64,000 nt of DNA from Notospermus geniculatus (taxonomy: Eukaryota > Nemertea > Pilidiophora > Heteronemertea > Lineidae). This document shows positions 24,693-36,600 of this stretch, piece after piece (the first letter of the stretch is position 1; each line of letters begins with the position of its first letter). The DNA is taken from positions 241,058-305,057 of the forward strand of contig NMRB01000039.1 of assembly GCA_002633025.1 (NCBI GenBank), given 5' to 3'. The position numbers and the translations under genes were made by a program. Below the pieces are notes generated by a model, which did no database searches, was not told the DNA's origin, and worked only from the letters and a program-made list of their open reading frames with translations.

Positions 24693-27600
24693 CATATGTA
24701 TCTAGTGGTCCTAAAGAAGTGACTAGACAGAAAACTAGTGAATATACTTATGTAATTTGTCCCCGGTTGGTTAGTGGGGAGCGGTCATTCTGCTATTGCG
24801 TTTGTGCTTTATTGGCGTTTATTTTAAACGCTGTCTGAATAACACCAAGACGGCCGGAAAATTTTACCTTTAGTATATTTAATAGCGTTGCGTCTCAATT
24901 TCTTTATGATAACGATGCTAAAGTTTCGTTTTTTGCTGTACTTTCCACTGTTTCTTAGTCTGTTCTGTTTTAAACAACCAAGCTCAACCCTGGAGCATTT
25001 ACCCGACAACGATGAGAAATTGGTTGGACTTTTTGATTTTACTGAACAGCAAGTGTGATTTTTCAACCACGTGTAATATTAGGACACAGTTTGAAATTCC
25101 GTTAAAATACAAATTAACGGAACTGTAAGACAGTTTTTCGAAGATTTTTCTCAAAGCGTTTGAAGTTCAATGGGTTCAAATATACTTTAGAGGGGCTTTT
25201 CGCATTGCGTTCCTATCATGTCGGAGAGAAGCCGACCAGCCGTTTGATATGATTTAAAGCTGATTAAATACTTCTCCGTTCGGACTGGTTTCTTTCGGCA
25301 GAACGTGTGTGTCGTCGCCTACGTCACAAAATCCAATAAGTCGTGCAAGCGGAGTTCGCCGACAACGTAGTGACCAAGAGAAACAGGAAGGATCTGAACT
25401 ATGCGATATCGTTTCTGATTGATTATCGAATGTTGTAATACTTTTCACAGCAGGTGTGAATTCCTGGTCCTTGTCGGATTACGAACGCACCGGCGGCAAA
25501 AGCCATTTTCTTTTCCTCACGATGCTGCTCATAAACAGAGTTTTTTAAATTTTTCGCGTTCGCTTCGCGCTCAGCAGAAAGTTTTCTCATCACCTCCGAA
25601 ACGCCAACGCGAATGTCGATCCCATTGTTCGATGCCACGAAGAGAGCACCGAACAAAAGGATAGAGGTTCGCATTGGAGTTTTGGGGACTTGGCGAAAAT
25701 TCTCCATTAAAGCGGGCCTCAAGAGCGGTTCTGCTCCTGCCGCGCGGTTTTCACTGGCCTTAGTACAAAATGACGATGTCCGTCAGCAGTTGATCTGTGG
25801 TACTCTAAGAAAAAATGAACATAATGTGAGTGGAAACCACTCAACGAGAGGGGTTGATTAAATAGGCCCAGGCCTCTCGGCCGCAAATATTTATGAGCCA
25901 GCGATGAATTCTTGGCATGCGCTAGGTGAATGGTGGAAAACAGTAAAATCGCATTCACCGTCTGTTTGAAATAGAAATCCCTCAAAATATACGATCAAGT
26001 TTCATTTTTCTGTTCTATGATGAAGATACCCTGACCACACACTCCTCGATTGTTACCCCGTCCCTGGCTTCGCCATTCATCTGACCGTGCATAGCTATTT
26101 TACCAAATTGGCAGCAACCGCTCAACAATGGTGAAATAGAGGAGAACAACATCGTAGGAAGATTTTGTGAATCAATGAAGTATTCACTCGATAATATAGG
26201 CTACATACTGTTCATTCGAAGTTCAAAAGATTTATTTACATGTATGAACAATGTTAACTTAGTTTATAACCCTGACACCTTCGAAATCAAGATTCGTGCC
26301 TCCTTTGAAGCGATTCAAAAATTGCCATCTTCTCTATCCTAGGCAGTATCTATCTACCTTTCTATCTACATTACCTTTCGTACTTTTGTTCTGACAGCTT
26401 TCGTTTAGAACTTAAAAACACTGAAAACGCACGGATGACAGCCTGGTGAAAACGCCCTTACCTTGTGCTGAAATAATCCAAAGACCTTCGTTCTTCGTCG
26501 ATCCTCACAGATTCATCTTCCTAATTCCTTATGTCACAAGTTTGTTCTTGATGTCTCTTCGTTTGTGTGCCCACAGGTCGGTGAAGATCGATCTGTATAT
26601 CCTACTAACAGCTTTCCTTGGATGCTCTCACTTTAAATACCGCTCCGGACGTCGCCATTCGTAGGTACGCAGGCGGCGTCACGTGATCGATCGACGGATC
26701 CCAGCGATGCTTTGAGATGAGGACAGCGCCCTTCCCATTTGCTTGGAGTTACAGTGGGCTGCAGTAATCCAACAACAGGGCAAGGAATCGTAATGCTTGT
26801 CTTACATAGCTGCCGGAGATTAGCGTCATGTCTGACACGCCTAATAACTATGGACACTGATGCAAATCTCTCCAGACTTATCTTAGTACAGGTCCACTGT
26901 TCGAGGTTTAATTAATGGTGTTTGTGGAGGATGGTGTTGATACTGTGGACGATATTGATGATCACCAAAATTTTGGAGAGAGTCTCTTTCATTTGTTCAT
27001 AACCCAAAAGCATCAAGTATTGTAATATGTGAGTAATATTGTAATGATTAAATTGACGTGACATTGAGTTTGGTCAGTTCAAAATTCTGGTTTATCTGGT
27101 CAACACGGTAACACCAACAAATCAACTCTGTGCATTTCTGGGCCATGCGTTTATCTGGACAACCCTGTACAATATATTAACCTCGCGTATCATTCAGCAA
27201 CATCTCGCATTACAAAAGCACTTAATGATAAAAAGCGGCTGTACACGTATATTATCTATAATTTCGTCATCGAGAAAAAAATCACGAATTGTGCGATTGC
27301 CATCATTATGTTTGGGCGTTGATATACACCGTTCGTATTTCATGATAGGTCAATTATTTCACCACAGGAGTCAGTTGACGGCGGAGTATGACACATTTTC
27401 CTGCCGGTTCAAGTCAAGTCAACAAACAGTTGGTGCCAACGACGTTCACTATACTAGTATCCAAATCGATTCGCCCGATTCCCGTTTTGACACTGAATCC
27501 ATGAGATTACCATCTAGTTTAGGGACGTTAATCAGGTTTTCGCGAAACGGTGGTTTCGGATTTCATCCAAGGAAGTGCATCAAGAATGCCATCGAGGAAC

Positions 27601-27967
27601 CTGCTGGATGCATATTTCTTAGACAGCGCCTAGCAGTAAATTCGCCCTTCGTTGCAGCATTGTGGTTTGGACGAAAACAAACATTTCGAAGTCATTTCAA
27701 AGCGGTTTGAAACAAAAGCCATGTCGAGCTACTTTGCTCTCGATACAACAGAGTAGGTTGCCAGCATTTGCTTTGTTTCAGATTTCTTGCAATATTTCGT
27801 CAACATTTCCGGAGTAGGCCTACTTCTTTCACTTTCCAACAACTCAAGAAACGTGGAATAGTTTTCAAGGTATAGTACATGAACACGTCGTAGACCGTGG
27901 AACACAAACCCCCGGACAAGAACCGTGCTATGTGGTGTTTCTGGTAGCTGAATGATAATTATCAAAA
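24693..27967. other. Intergenic region upstream of the GPCR gene
   Basis: No gene is firmly supported. A minus-strand frame at 25,423-25,722 has an ATG followed by SILLFGALFVASNN, and its VGVSEVMRKL stretch resembles a translated stretch at about 17,116-17,165 (see findings). A 161-codon + frame at 27,225-27,710 has no recognisable domain. Short imperfect CTATCTA repeats lie near 26,345-26,370. Confidence 0.4.
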
Positions 27968-28969
27968 ATGGCAAATCTAACAAGTCAACAGTGTCTCTAT
28001 CCGATGTTTCTATACCCTGACACCACAGCTAATAAGGTAAACTATATATTACAAGTCCCTGTCACGCTTACGTTGACTCTGGTTGGTCTCATTGGTAATG
28101 TCTTGTCATTCGTGGTGCTCGAGAAGGAATCAAAAAGATCTTCAACGTCTATTTTTCTTCGGGCCTTGGCGGTAGTAGACAGTGGCGTCTTGGTCACAAG
28201 TGCAGTATACCATTCACTCTTCGCAATATACCCGTATACGGGCCTAATCATCGAATACTTTGAATTTGCGCAATATTCTGACAGGTACGTCGTGGTCGTG
28301 CTGGAATTTGTCAAAGCATTTGGAGTCTGCCTGGTAGTGGTCGTTACCGCTGAACGTTATATAGCAGTTTGCAAACCTTTACGTGCTCAGTCAATTTGCA
28401 CAGTTCGAAATGCTTACAAAGTTAACATTTGCTTATGTGCCGTTCTCCTGATCTACAAGATCCCCACTGTACTCCTTCACCGACTTGTGTATCTATTTGA
28501 CCCGTGTTCCGGGACGCTCAAGCCTATAGCAACCTTCTCGAAAAACGAAATGTTCAACCTACTCTACGCAAGCGCGTTACCGACAATTCTGGAATTCTTC
28601 ATTCCCGTGGCTACACTAATTTTCTTCAACTATAACCTAATTGCAACTCTGAAAATGTCCAACATAGGTTCAGGGGTCGAAAAACGCCGACGTCAATCGG
28701 CGACTTTAGCAAAGAGGGTGGTTGCGGTCTCTATTCTGTTCATCATTTTAGAAACGCCTTCACACATTCTTTCTGTGCTTTTTCTTCTAGGTAAATACAT
28801 ATTTTCCTTCAACGGTAATGACCTAACAACCATTATAGGTCTATCAAATAATGCCTATATTCTTTCGACTATCAACTCTTTGATCAACTTTTACGTCTAC
28901 TGTCTTACTGGGCGTGGGTTCAGGAAAGCGCTGGTGAATATGTTCAAGAGACGCCGGACGGAGTCATAA
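27968..28969 (+). CDS. Class A (rhodopsin-like) GPCR, neuropeptide/FMRFamide-receptor-like
   Basis: An intact, intronless 333-codon frame with a good start context (AAAATGG). Seven hydrophobic segments lie at about residues 28-51, 62-84, 107-130, 150-170, 200-225, 250-275 and 288-311. Hallmarks are GLIGNVLSF in TM1 (Asn44), LRALAVVDSG in TM2 (Asp71), ERYIAVCKPL at the end of TM3 (129-138), Pro264 in TM6 and an NFYVY variant of NPxxY in TM7, then basic helix-8-like GRGFRKALVNMFKRRR. NLT at 3-5 is a possible N-glycosylation site. The pattern best fits the invertebrate peptide-receptor group around FMRFamide receptors. It should couple a secreted peptide to G proteins at the plasma membrane; the ligand cannot be inferred. 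Oddities: no TM3-start cysteine although Cys180 is in the second outer loop, no CW pair in TM6, and no tryptophan in the whole protein. It may belong to a divergent lineage-specific expansion. Expression is unproven. Confidence 0.88.
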   Translation: MANLTSQQCLYPMFLYPDTTANKVNYILQVPVTLTLTLVGLIGNVLSFVVLEKESKRSSTSIFLRALAVVDSGVLVTSAVYHSLFAIYPYTGLIIEYFEFAQYSDRYVVVVLEFVKAFGVCLVVVVTAERYIAVCKPLRAQSICTVRNAYKVNICLCAVLLIYKIPTVLLHRLVYLFDPCSGTLKPIATFSKNEMFNLLYASALPTILEFFIPVATLIFFNYNLIATLKMSNIGSGVEKRRRQSATLAKRVVAVSILFIILETPSHILSVLFLLGKYIFSFNGNDLTTIIGLSNNAYILSTINSLINFYVYCLTGRGFRKALVNMFKRRRTES

Positions 28970-29077
28970 CTCACCATCCAATTACCCGGTGATGTCGGCA
29001 AACTTCGAGAGCAGAGAAGAAAGACCGAAGTATAAATTCCATTTTTCACAACATCATCAGGTGAAGCTTTGTATTGT

Positions 29078-29083
29078 ATTAAA
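29078..29083 (+). promoter_or_regulatory. Possible polyadenylation signal for the GPCR gene
   Basis: ATTAAA lies about 110 bases after the GPCR stop codon. It is the first signal-like hexamer I noticed downstream, and it is a weak call because the motif is short. Confidence 0.3.
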
Positions 29084-29289
29084 TCCTTCCATCAGAGAAA
29101 AAAGCCAAAGGCATTATTGGCCCAGGTAAGTGTGGAAGAGCCGTCTCAAGCTACTCACGTTCCTCACTTGGAGGATGGAATCATTTACTCTTGCCCTTGC
29201 AAAGGTACAAGGCATCATGGTCCCGTGCAACGGACTTGAAGAGCCAGGGATGATTGAGCCAATATAGCCCAGGTTTTGAAAACCAGGGG

Positions 29290-29438
29290 CCGGTTGCACA
29301 AAACTCATGTCAGCGCTAACATGGTGTTAGCGCTAACTTTTATGTTAGATGACGTCAAAATCCATTGTCACTTTACGTCATTTAACATGATGTTAGCGCT
29401 AACATCATGTTAGCGCTAACATGAGTTTCGTGCAACCG
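29290..29438. mobile_element. MITE, CCGGTTGCAC termini, copy 1
   Basis: It begins CCGGTTGCACAAAACTCA and ends with the complementary TGAGTTTCGTGCAACCG. Most of its 149 bp folds back, with repeated TTAGCGCTAAC palindromes and paired TGACGTCA-like words. It is directly followed by an N and then a second member of the same family with equal length but clear sequence divergence. Non-coding. Confidence 0.8.
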
Positions 29439-29439
29439 N
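29439..29439. other. Single-N scaffold join inside a MITE pair
   Basis: The N falls exactly between the end of one foldback element and the start of another of the same family. This suggests assembly broke at the repeat, and the true intervening sequence is unknown. Confidence 0.7.
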
Positions 29440-29588
29440 CCGGTTGCACGAAACTCACGACAGCGCTATCTTGGTGTTAGCGCTATCTTCATGTTAGTTG
29501 ACGTAAAAATCCATTGTTCTTTTACGTCATTTAACATCAAGTTAGCGCTAACACCAAGATAGCGCTGTCGTGAGTTTCGTGCAACCGG
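29440..29588. mobile_element. MITE, CCGGTTGCAC termini, copy 2
   Basis: It begins CCGGTTGCACGAAACTCACG and ends CGTGAGTTTCGTGCAACCGG. The arms contain AGCGCTATCTTGG where copy 1 has AGCGCTAACATGG. It is the same family and length as 29,290-29,438 but differs too much to be an allele. Confidence 0.8.
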
Positions 29589-31062
29589 GCCCACGTTTCT
29601 ATACCACGGCATTTTGCTCGGGATCCTTGTCAGCCGCCGTAGAAATATAGAGTTTGAAGAAAATCCTTCAACACTTTGATGTCCTTCGATTTTACTGTTG
29701 GGAATAATATTTTGACAAAACAAGCCTAACATTTTTTACCGGCGAAATTTCCCATCGGAACGAAGAGTTTCACTTTCCTTAGAAGGTTTCAGCGTCAAGT
29801 AGTGCTAGAAATTAATCTCGCCACCGGAGGGCAATGTTAATTTCAACAAAATCATGGCAATCCGGTGGTCAGGTTGTATGCTGCTAGTACTGTCGCTGAC
29901 GTAATGAGTGACATTACGAAAATTTGATAATGGAATAAAGTAAAGTTCAACGTACGAAAATGGTTCGTCACACTCTGTTGTTCTTCGGCTCCCTTCAATG
30001 AGGAACCCGCCGGTGCCAGGACGGCGCTGCTACCACTGCGGAACTTCGCTCCGTTTACCTCCAAATACGGTGGCGCACCGCAGACCTGATAATGAACGGT
30101 GGCTAAGGGGCAACACATTTGTAACAGTGCACCCAATTACGATACTTACAAGTTATTAAATTATGAACTCCCGCCAGAGAGCCAAAGCGACTCTCTGCGC
30201 AGTCACCTCATCCATGTCCGCTTAGACTATGCTTGTCACTGACCAACAAGACTTCAGCTTTACCATTTTTTACACTCCATCGGTCGGAGATTGCATCCCG
30301 AAGAATGCCTGGTTGATTCTCTCGGATTCAGCAGCTCGTAAGGAGAATATGCTATTGTTTGCTTTATGCTAGAATAACTCGGAAGTAATTTTACCAATGG
30401 TCGAAGAACCAAGTACGCCCGGATCGTACGTCTAGTCGGAAGTCGGGACTCTCTCAAGGAATAATTATGATGCTATCTTGTGGCTTTTCGCTTTGTTTCG
30501 AAGGCCAGCACGCCAAGGACGAGACGGATCATGCACTTTCTCTCGAAAGGAAATATCAAAACACCAATTTTGTGGGGGACTGGTCGTACAAGATTAAATC
30601 ATCATTTCAATCCCGCACGGTACGCAGGATGGAATACGTGGCGGTCATCTGGTACTGGCGAATTTTCCCTCGCCCTCAAGTCATTACGGAGGACTCGATG
30701 CCAAATTGAGGGACTGACGAGAATGCAGCCGCCGATCCCTTACACAGGGAGTGATTCTGTAGGGTCAGCAGAATAGCCGTTGATCGCTTGCGGAGACAGA
30801 GTCCCGAAATATCAGGCTGTGTGCAAATGCTGTATCTCTCGCATTTGTCATACAGGGAGTGGTCGTCAGGACCGTAAATGGCCCGAGTTTGGCTTTCAGT
30901 GAACGTTGATCTTCTGTCTGTCGAGTTTCCAGCGAGGTGCCAACCATGCCAGATTTGTGATTCCACCTTTTATTTGTAACCGGTCGGGTCATTACCCGAA
31001 TAAAAACTCGGGCTGGAAACTCGGGATGGCTTGACACGGTGCTAATATGTTCTGAGGCCACG
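29589..31062. other. Intergenic sequence, no gene recognised
   Basis: Overlapping frames on both strands without domains. Nothing can be assigned with confidence. Confidence 0.4.
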
Positions 31063-32019
31063 TAGACTCGGGACCCAGTCGTTGTGTCTCTCCGGCCGCC
31101 GCACTACACTCCACAAACGACTGGGAAAGCAGGCTGCAAAATCAGCGGCTAGCGTACCGACGACCACAACGACCATCTCGACCAATGAAATTGCCCGAAA
31201 GCAATCTACTAAGGGGAAATCTGGCACACTTTTGATTGGTTGTTATTGATGAAATTTACCAGAGCCTCTCGCCCGTCTAGAAACTTTTCAAAGTCACTAG
31301 CAGGATATTTTTTTATCCGTAAGTAGTGCTTATCGCACACAGCATCGAATTAGGCACCAGGATACCGTCCTTGACTTCGAAGAAAGTTGCGATATAATCA
31401 GCTGATTTGACATCTTGCAAAGAGCAGACGACGGCCGTTGAAGACGTAGACTGGTACCCGGTCTTCTGGGCAGCTTGCATTCGAAGACCGGTGAAATCAA
31501 ATGATCTTACGGCGGAATTCCGACGAGAGTGATGTCATTCTACAAGCTCCAATAGATGGCGGCTCCCACAACTTGAGCATGATCATGATCATGATGTTCT
31601 CGTAATCATGAGTAAATTTCAGGAAAACATAGATTTTTGCTTGAGATCAAAGTTGGCTTTAGCTCATGTGAATGAAAGAAGGCAAACAGCTTACTGCTGC
31701 CTAAAACCCATGCAAGCTAAATGCCTCAAACGGGCAGTGAACGGTGATACAATTGCTATTTTGCCTACGGGGCTTCCCCGAGCTAAATATAGACCAGCGG
31801 GCGCCATGATGGTTTTATGCATTTGCTTGCGTCTGTCCTAGTATTTTCAATCAGGACAGTGTTCGGTCTATTGAAGACGCAGTTTCTGATTGGCTGAACT
31901 CATTCACATCCGTTGTTGTTGTCGGTACGCTAGCCGCTGATTTTGCAGCCTGCTTTCCCAGTCGTTTGTGGAGTGTAGTGCGGCGGCCGGAGCGACACAA
32001 CGACTGGGTCCCGAGTCTA
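31063..32019. mobile_element. About 1-kb element with ~108-bp inverted arms carrying a helicase fragment
   Basis: The left arm (31,063 to about 31,170) and right arm (about 31,912-32,019) are reverse complements with only a few mismatches. Shared words include TAGACTCGGGACCCAGTCG, CGGCCGCCGCACTACACT and GCAGCCTGCTTTCCCAGTCG or their complements. Between the arms lie a palindromic ATGATCATGATCATGATG (near 31,578) and the 5' part of a RecQ-like helicase frame. The simplest reading is an internally deleted derivative of a larger helicase-bearing repeat. Outer ends and target-site duplication were not resolved. Confidence 0.6.
31608..31841 (+). pseudogene. RecQ-like DNA helicase, 5' fragment only
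   Basis: The frame opens MSKFQENIDFCLRSKL and reaches LKPMQAKCLKRAVNGDT then IAILPTG. This matches the RecQ motif 0 (a conserved Gln that contacts adenine) followed by the start of motif I/Walker A, whose usual form is LPTGxGKS. Immediately after LPTG the reading changes to LPRAKYRPAG, so the Walker Lys-Ser and all later motifs are missing and the frame stops 23 codons later. The start looks native for RecQ-like proteins. It is a dead fragment within the inverted-arm element, so no activity is expected. Homology is judged from motif pattern only. Confidence 0.6.
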
Positions 32020-33077
32020 AGGCCACGATGAGGACACAACGAACTTTCATTTGATTCATTCGTTTGAAACATTGCGGAGGAAGTATAACCGGAGTTCCGA
32101 CATCGGGTAATGCTAAACAGAAGACCGTGGCAACGGAGTGGCGGAAATATTTTCTCACTCCGGGTTCTAAAGATCCTATTTCTGCCAATATCCTGGGCGG
32201 ATATGCAATCCAAGACTTTATTTGTGGACAATGCTTAGCAAGATTTGTCGATTATTTGCCTTGCGGGAAGAAAATATTCCAATTTGGTTCAGAGGTAAAT
32301 TTGGCTAGCCCCCTCGTCAAATAGTTGGGCGTCCGATGAATGATTAAACGGTCTTGATAAACAGTGCTCGTAAGACGAGTCCACGCCTGTTAGGCTACGC
32401 TGGTTCCAATAGCGATCATCTTGTTATTAGCAGAGATGTGATTGCTGGGAAGTAGAGATGGTCATAGTTTAGAGTCGTTCGTGCAAAAAAATGGGGACTG
32501 TTGCAAGTCGTGCACTGTAACGTCACCTGCATGAAATGATCTGTAGGAAACTGAACTTGCCTCGGGTACTGTGCTTAGTCGCAGTATCAAGTCTGCTTCT
32601 GCCTTCAGCCCACGTATTCCCTAGAGAGTATTCATTAGAAAGATGACTACAGGGGAAACGATGTTATGATGTAAGCCTACCACTGCATTTCCTCTACATT
32701 TTATTTCATGTTGGATATAATGTACAGGATTTTTTGTATGAAGTCACTGTATTGCAGTGGCTCGGGTGTGTAAACCTCCAGGCACAAGATTCCATATTTG
32801 ATTCCTGTTTTGGCGGTATATTCTGGATAATGGTTATTCCTTGATGGCGGATAGTGTTGAGGTGAGCTGGCAGGCAATTATGTAACGTGTAGCGCATATC
32901 TTTAACCGTTGCCTGTCATCCTAAACTGCTGCCCGGCTAATGCCGGTCCCTTTGGGAGTTTGTTACGTCCATGAAAAAACAACTTGATGGCATTCGGTAA
33001 GCTGTTAGCCTGTAGTGACGGTTTAAAACCCACACAACACTCTGTTGGCACCATGTAGGCCGCAGACGGACCATGTA

Positions 33078-33326
33078 ATACCCCCATCACACTGGGCTAG
33101 TTCTCAGTACGTTCTTGAAAATTTTGCCGAACGGGCTCAAACTGTGTGCGAACGGAGTGGACGTAGTGGCAACGTTTTACAGTCTTTTTACGAACTTCGT
33201 GGATGGGAAGGGTGCTCCAGTACATCGAAGCATTATTTGGCCAAGGGTACACGTTCTAGCCCGTTTTACGATTTTTTAAGGACGGGGCAGGACGTTTTGA
33301 GAACGACTTCAGTGTGATGGGGGTAT
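33078..33326. mobile_element. MITE with ATACCCCCATCACACTG termini
   Basis: ATACCCCCATCACACTG at the left end is exactly complementary to CAGTGTGATGGGGGTAT at the right end, about 249 bp apart. Further inside, ACGTTCTTGAAAA-type and CGTTTTGAGAACG-type words pair loosely. A plus-strand frame crossing the element is incidental. No transposase. Confidence 0.75.
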
Positions 33327-33640
33327 AAGGAGCATTCTCCTCAACCTCTGGACTTCATGCATGTGCTTGTCAGTTGCAGGTTGCTTCGACTCGATATAAC
33401 CCCGATAGACAACAAATACAAGGGTACTTAACGATGCTTGGTACCTCAGGCAATGTTGGTCTGTTTCTTATTTCCTTGGCACTTGATGTCACCTATGACG
33501 CGTCACAAATCATGTACATGTACAGCCTGTCCCAAAAGCTCGCAAACTGCTTTAGCATATGACCTCTGGTGACCTTGAATTTTACCCAATCATATAATAT
33601 TTACATCATGTGTTGCCATTTTGAGTGGTAATGGTAATAT

Positions 33641-33680
33641 GGCCCTTTGATTCCAACGGGACTTTTTCCGCGTTCACACT
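33641..33680. repeat. Dispersed repeat member (ACTTTGATTCC family)
   Basis: CCCTTTGATTCCAACGGGAC followed by TTTTTCCGCGTTCACAC matches the cores at 6,402, 7,692 and 11,017. Confidence 0.5.
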
Positions 33681-36600
33681 CTGTTTCAGTGGTCCTGCCA
33701 CGAAATTAGGATTTTTGGGCCCCTATGCATACAAACACTCCTTAGCTCAATAATTAAGTCTTCCTCTCTCTGGTGTGGGCTAAGCTTATAGTTCTTATCG
33801 GTAAATACCGTGCCTCATTATTTGCCAATGATTTTTCCCGCCCAGACGATATTCCAATGGGTTCGGTACAAGATGACTAAAAAGTTGATTAATTGCTATT
33901 CCATTTTTCTTGGGAACATACGTAGGTGGAAAAAAGCCATCCGATGTTTTTATTAGGTAGTGCCACCACGGGAACGCCGATCCCAAATACACATGTATAC
34001 CGATTACATCTGATGGTACTCTCCAGCCACACCGTTCGGAAAAGGGTAACATACACACGGCGTACGTATGTGGAATGACAACGCTGGATCACTCGTATCA
34101 GAGGTCGTATGTTACGCGACGTACACGTACGTGAAGTTGAGCTAGGGCCTGCTGCTTGCTAAACGGATACAGTGATAAACACTTAACGCTCGCAGGACTT
34201 TTTACCCTGTTTCCATAGTGGTAAGGATGCTATACAGTCAGATACTGACTTAGAAGGGACTTGACTCACTATCGCTTCATTCTGTAAAGAACAACACATC
34301 GACTAAACCGTCCCGTTATCACTAGGTGATGAAGCGCTCTCATCTATACAAGTGTATTACAAGTTACCAGGTGAGAGTATTCAGCTCATGATCACCGGAT
34401 CCAATACCTGTCACTTGCAATGCTAACCGACCAATTGTCATTCATGAAAATCCAGAACTTATCGCCATTTTAACGATCTTACCTCGGAGGTTTCTTAAAT
34501 GAACAAATGAATTCCTTTGTTTGACATTATCGTTAGACAATGGTGGAATTATCTACGACTGTTTTCTGACCTGAATCAAGGCCAGAACGAATATCCTCGT
34601 TAATCTCCAAAACTTCTGATAACAATAAAGTTTTCTCCAACTTAGAGTCAAGAAATCTATTTCCTGCCACTGACTAGTTGTCTTATTCTAAGACCAGACA
34701 TACATTTGTAACAGCACTCAAAAGTAGTTGTTTTGTAATAAACAGCTGCAGGTATACGTCTGATTTTTCCACCCGCCGGTTAGGTTGTTGAGAAATGACA
34801 ACAACAATGCCAGCAATGCAGGGGTACCCCCCCCCCCCCAACCTGATCGGTGAGCAACAACGTTAGCTTACTGATCTCCATCAAAGCAATAGCTGTAAAG
34901 CCCAAACAAGTACAGTGCCTGACTTGTCATCTGGCGCTGTACAATTTGCCAAGATAATTCTTCGCGCACTGGAGCAGAGAAATTGATGGTAACACCGTAG
35001 TATTTATGACTCATACCAAGGGAAAGCCTCCCTGAGGCCTAGTCGATAAGTGATGTGTTGAATTCTTATTGACGAGAATTCAAACAAATACAGCCCAAGG
35101 GGGCCGGTAGGTAGACACTTTGAATTGCTGTTCCATAAATGTTTGACATAGTGAGGTTTCGCAGAGCTGAAGAAATGTGTAGTACGAAACGCGAAGTTCG
35201 ACTTCATTTCCTGGACCTAGACCTAATGTATTTCTGGAGATGCTAAAATCTGTTCATAACGTGAGATCACAGTGATACATGTAGTATCACACCCCGGATT
35301 TTGTACTTTGGTCATCACCCGATATTGCTTAATAATCTTCGAGAGGAATCGATTTTTACAACTACTACCAGCAGCACTTACATTTCGGCAGGTGTTTCCA
35401 AGAGTTGCAGCCTCTCCAAACTTCGCCATGCACTTTAATTGAATAATTCGCTTGGCAGATGAGAATTTGACCTAAACGGCTCAAAAATGAATTGACCCGA
35501 CAACGAATTACCATCTCAAACGTGAACACGACGGAAAATGCTGCCGGGTTTGTCGGAGGTTGTGCCCCGTGTTGGTTCTTCACAGCCGGTTTGTTACTCT
35601 TGTTGATACAGTTGTTCTAAGATGGGAAGCTGATGATTCCACGGTACCCGTATCACTAAACCGATGTTGTCTCTATTGAAGAAGGGGTCCGCGAAGTTTT
35701 ACTTCCCGGAGGGGGGTCTGAGCAAACATGTGACAATATCGTACCTAAAGTTGCTTCTCGGGTCCTATGTATAAAGGGTCTGTATAATGCATTTGGCCTT
35801 GGCCGTCCCTAAAATAACTGATTAACTAATAGGAATATTTTAACAACAGTAGGTTCAGAGGCAGAGGGAAGTCGGCCAAATAGTTCAACATACAAGATAG
35901 TCAACTGATCCGTTAAAACTGGTTCAAATAGCTGCCAAAATGACCATCATGATCCGGTGAACAGGGCCACCTTATTAGTCTCCTTTGCACGGAAGGGTCA
36001 TTCACAAAGAAATAGCCGCGCCTGGAGTAGAACCTGACATCGCTGCAGGTCAGTGGAGTGGCTGACGAGGGGACATGGGAAGGACACAGATGATCAATGA
36101 ATGGTCAGCGGTCACCGGACATTTTGCACCAAAAGTTACGAATGAAATACCCATGATTTTACGGGTGTCATGTCCATCTACATACACATGTACTTCTGTT
36201 GATAATTCAACGTTTACAACGGTACTGTCAAAGGTGTGAGTATAACTTTTTGTCAGCAACAGCTTTATGTTTTAGAGATGTTTAATTTGGTTGACCGGTT
36301 ATCCGACATGTCCGACCCTGGCCAAAGGTGCCCGAGTGTTTCATGTGAGGACATCCTTTTACCTCCACCCGATTCAATCATTTATAACCAATCTGACATA
36401 AGTCGAAGATAAGAGTGACTTCCTTTCAGCGAGAGGCTCTTGTGTAGGAGTGTGGCGTCCAGTATCTGTGGGCGATCGCCAATCCCGGACTTCAGTAATC
36501 GCCAGATACTGCGAAACCAACAGCACTAGCCAATGAGGTACTCTCGTTCATGATTTCTGAATCTCAATGAACGTCACCAGCACATCAAACATCGCGATCT

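Noticed and set aside
27225-27710. 161-codon plus-strand frame upstream of the GPCR
   Set aside because: No domain, signal peptide or splice context. It is probably chance, and it is not an N-terminal part of the receptor, which has its own well-placed ATG.
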